Shown here in pieces: positions 6,219-6,387 of a stretch of 6,387 nt of DNA; positions within the stretch are counted from its first letter, which is position 1, and every line of letters starts with the position of its first letter. Position numbers and translations under genes: made by a program. The notes below the pieces were generated by a model. That model made no database searches, had not been told where the DNA came from, and was given only the letters and a program-made list of their open reading frames with translations. Origin of the DNA: Spirochaetota bacterium (GTDB lineage: Bacteria; Spirochaetota; Spirochaetia; Treponematales; Rectinemataceae); NCBI GenBank assembly GCA_029265255.1, contig JAJUJQ010000041.1, positions 1 through 6,387 of the forward strand. Direction: 5' to 3'.

Positions 6219-6387
6219 ATGAAGCGAAACGCATTTGCGATGCAATTGAAGCCGGGAAACGAGGCCGAGTACCGGCGCCGCCACGATGCAATCTGGCCGG
6301 AACTCAAGGCCGAGCTCCGAAAGGCGGGAGTCTCGGACTACTCGATCTATCTCGATCCGGAGACGCTGCGGCTCTTTGCAATACAGA
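6219..6387 (+). CDS. rhaM: L-rhamnose mutarotase, N-terminal part (cut by window end)
   Basis: The cytoplasmic enzyme interconverts the alpha and beta anomers of L-rhamnopyranose, so the isomerase always has its preferred form. Only 56 complete codons are inside the window, against about 104 residues for E. coli RhaM. The visible part matches the family closely: AFAMQLKPG (5-13), [13 protein letters not shown] (17-29), and [14 protein letters not shown] (41-54). His22, the position of the catalytic histidine in E. coli RhaM, is present, as is Tyr18. The start is supported by AAGGAG upstream and by family alignment at residue 1. This gene is the strongest single clue that the cluster handles L-rhamnose. 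It continues past the window. Confidence 0.93.
   Translation, partial: MKRNAFAMQLKPGNEAEYRRRHDAIWPELKAELRKAGVSDYSIYLDPETLRLFAIQ

Larger units (their letters stand above)
23..6387 (+). other. Probable rhamnose uptake/catabolism operon (partial at both ends)
   Basis: Six genes lie on one strand: isomerase, ATPase, permease, permease, binding protein, mutarotase. Distances between neighbours are 14 nt, a 17-nt overlap, 11 nt, 1 nt and 85 nt. No terminator-like hairpin with a T-run is visible between any of them, so one transcript is the simplest reading. The ATPase-permease-permease-binding protein order resembles the lsrACDB (AI-2) transporter genes. It differs from the rhizobial rhaSTPQ order, in which the binding protein comes first. 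The mutarotase and binding-protein motifs favour rhamnose over AI-2. The promoter and regulator are outside the window. Confidence 0.85.

Noticed and set aside
1..6387. CRISPR arrays, tRNA or rRNA genes, insertion sequences, riboswitches
   Set aside because: Coding sequence covers nearly the whole window. No regularly spaced repeats, transposase motifs or structured RNA cores were seen, and the only gap above 15 nt is the 85-nt one before rhaM.

Overview
The window holds one strand-consistent gene cluster, all on the + strand and almost without gaps. It encodes a sugar isomerase, a complete CUT2-type (ribose/rhamnose/AI-2 class) ABC importer, and the start of an L-rhamnose mutarotase. The best reading is an L-rhamnose (6-deoxy-L-mannose) uptake and catabolism operon. 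The identification rests mainly on two things. The last gene opens with a clear RhaM sequence, including the catalytic-type His22. The substrate-binding protein carries the GLGLPSEM and WNPIDVGY blocks that I associate with RhaS-type rhamnose binders.

Layout: (1) 23-1441, a 472-residue isomerase of the L-arabinose/L-fucose isomerase superfamily with all four AraA-type metal ligands in place. (2) 1456-2976, a double-NBD ATPase (RhaT in the rhizobial naming). (3) 2960-4048, permease RhaP, overlapping the ATPase gene by 17 nt. (4) 4060-5118, permease RhaQ. (5) 5120-6133, the secreted binding protein RhaS, with the best Shine-Dalgarno sequence in the window. (6) An 85-nt gap with a strong 16-bp hairpin. 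(7) 6219-6387, the first 56 codons of rhaM, cut by the window edge. Apart from the 85-nt gap, the spacings are 14 nt, -17 nt, 11 nt and 1 nt, so co-transcription is very likely. The promoter and regulator lie outside the window. Only 22 nt precede the first start codon.

How the parts work together: RhaS captures sugar outside the inner membrane and delivers it to the RhaP/RhaQ channel. The RhaT ATPase drives import. RhaM equilibrates the pyranose anomers, and the isomerase converts the aldose to the ketose. A kinase and an aldolase would be expected outside the window. The unusual element is the isomerase: it belongs to the AraA-like family, not to the classical RhaA or RhaI families.

Organism: the DNA is GC-rich (roughly 60% by eye), with strong use of CTC, ATC and GGC codons and purine-rich Shine-Dalgarno sites. 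The binding protein has an ordinary Sec signal peptide with no lipobox, which suggests a diderm bacterium with a periplasm. A spirochaete or a similar diderm is possible, but the sequence does not settle the phylum.

I do not see a new type of system. The points worth a second look are the AraA-like isomerase in a rhamnose locus, a sharply AT-rich 57-nt patch inside rhaP, the hairpin between rhaS and rhaM, and a compositionally odd C-terminal tail on RhaQ.
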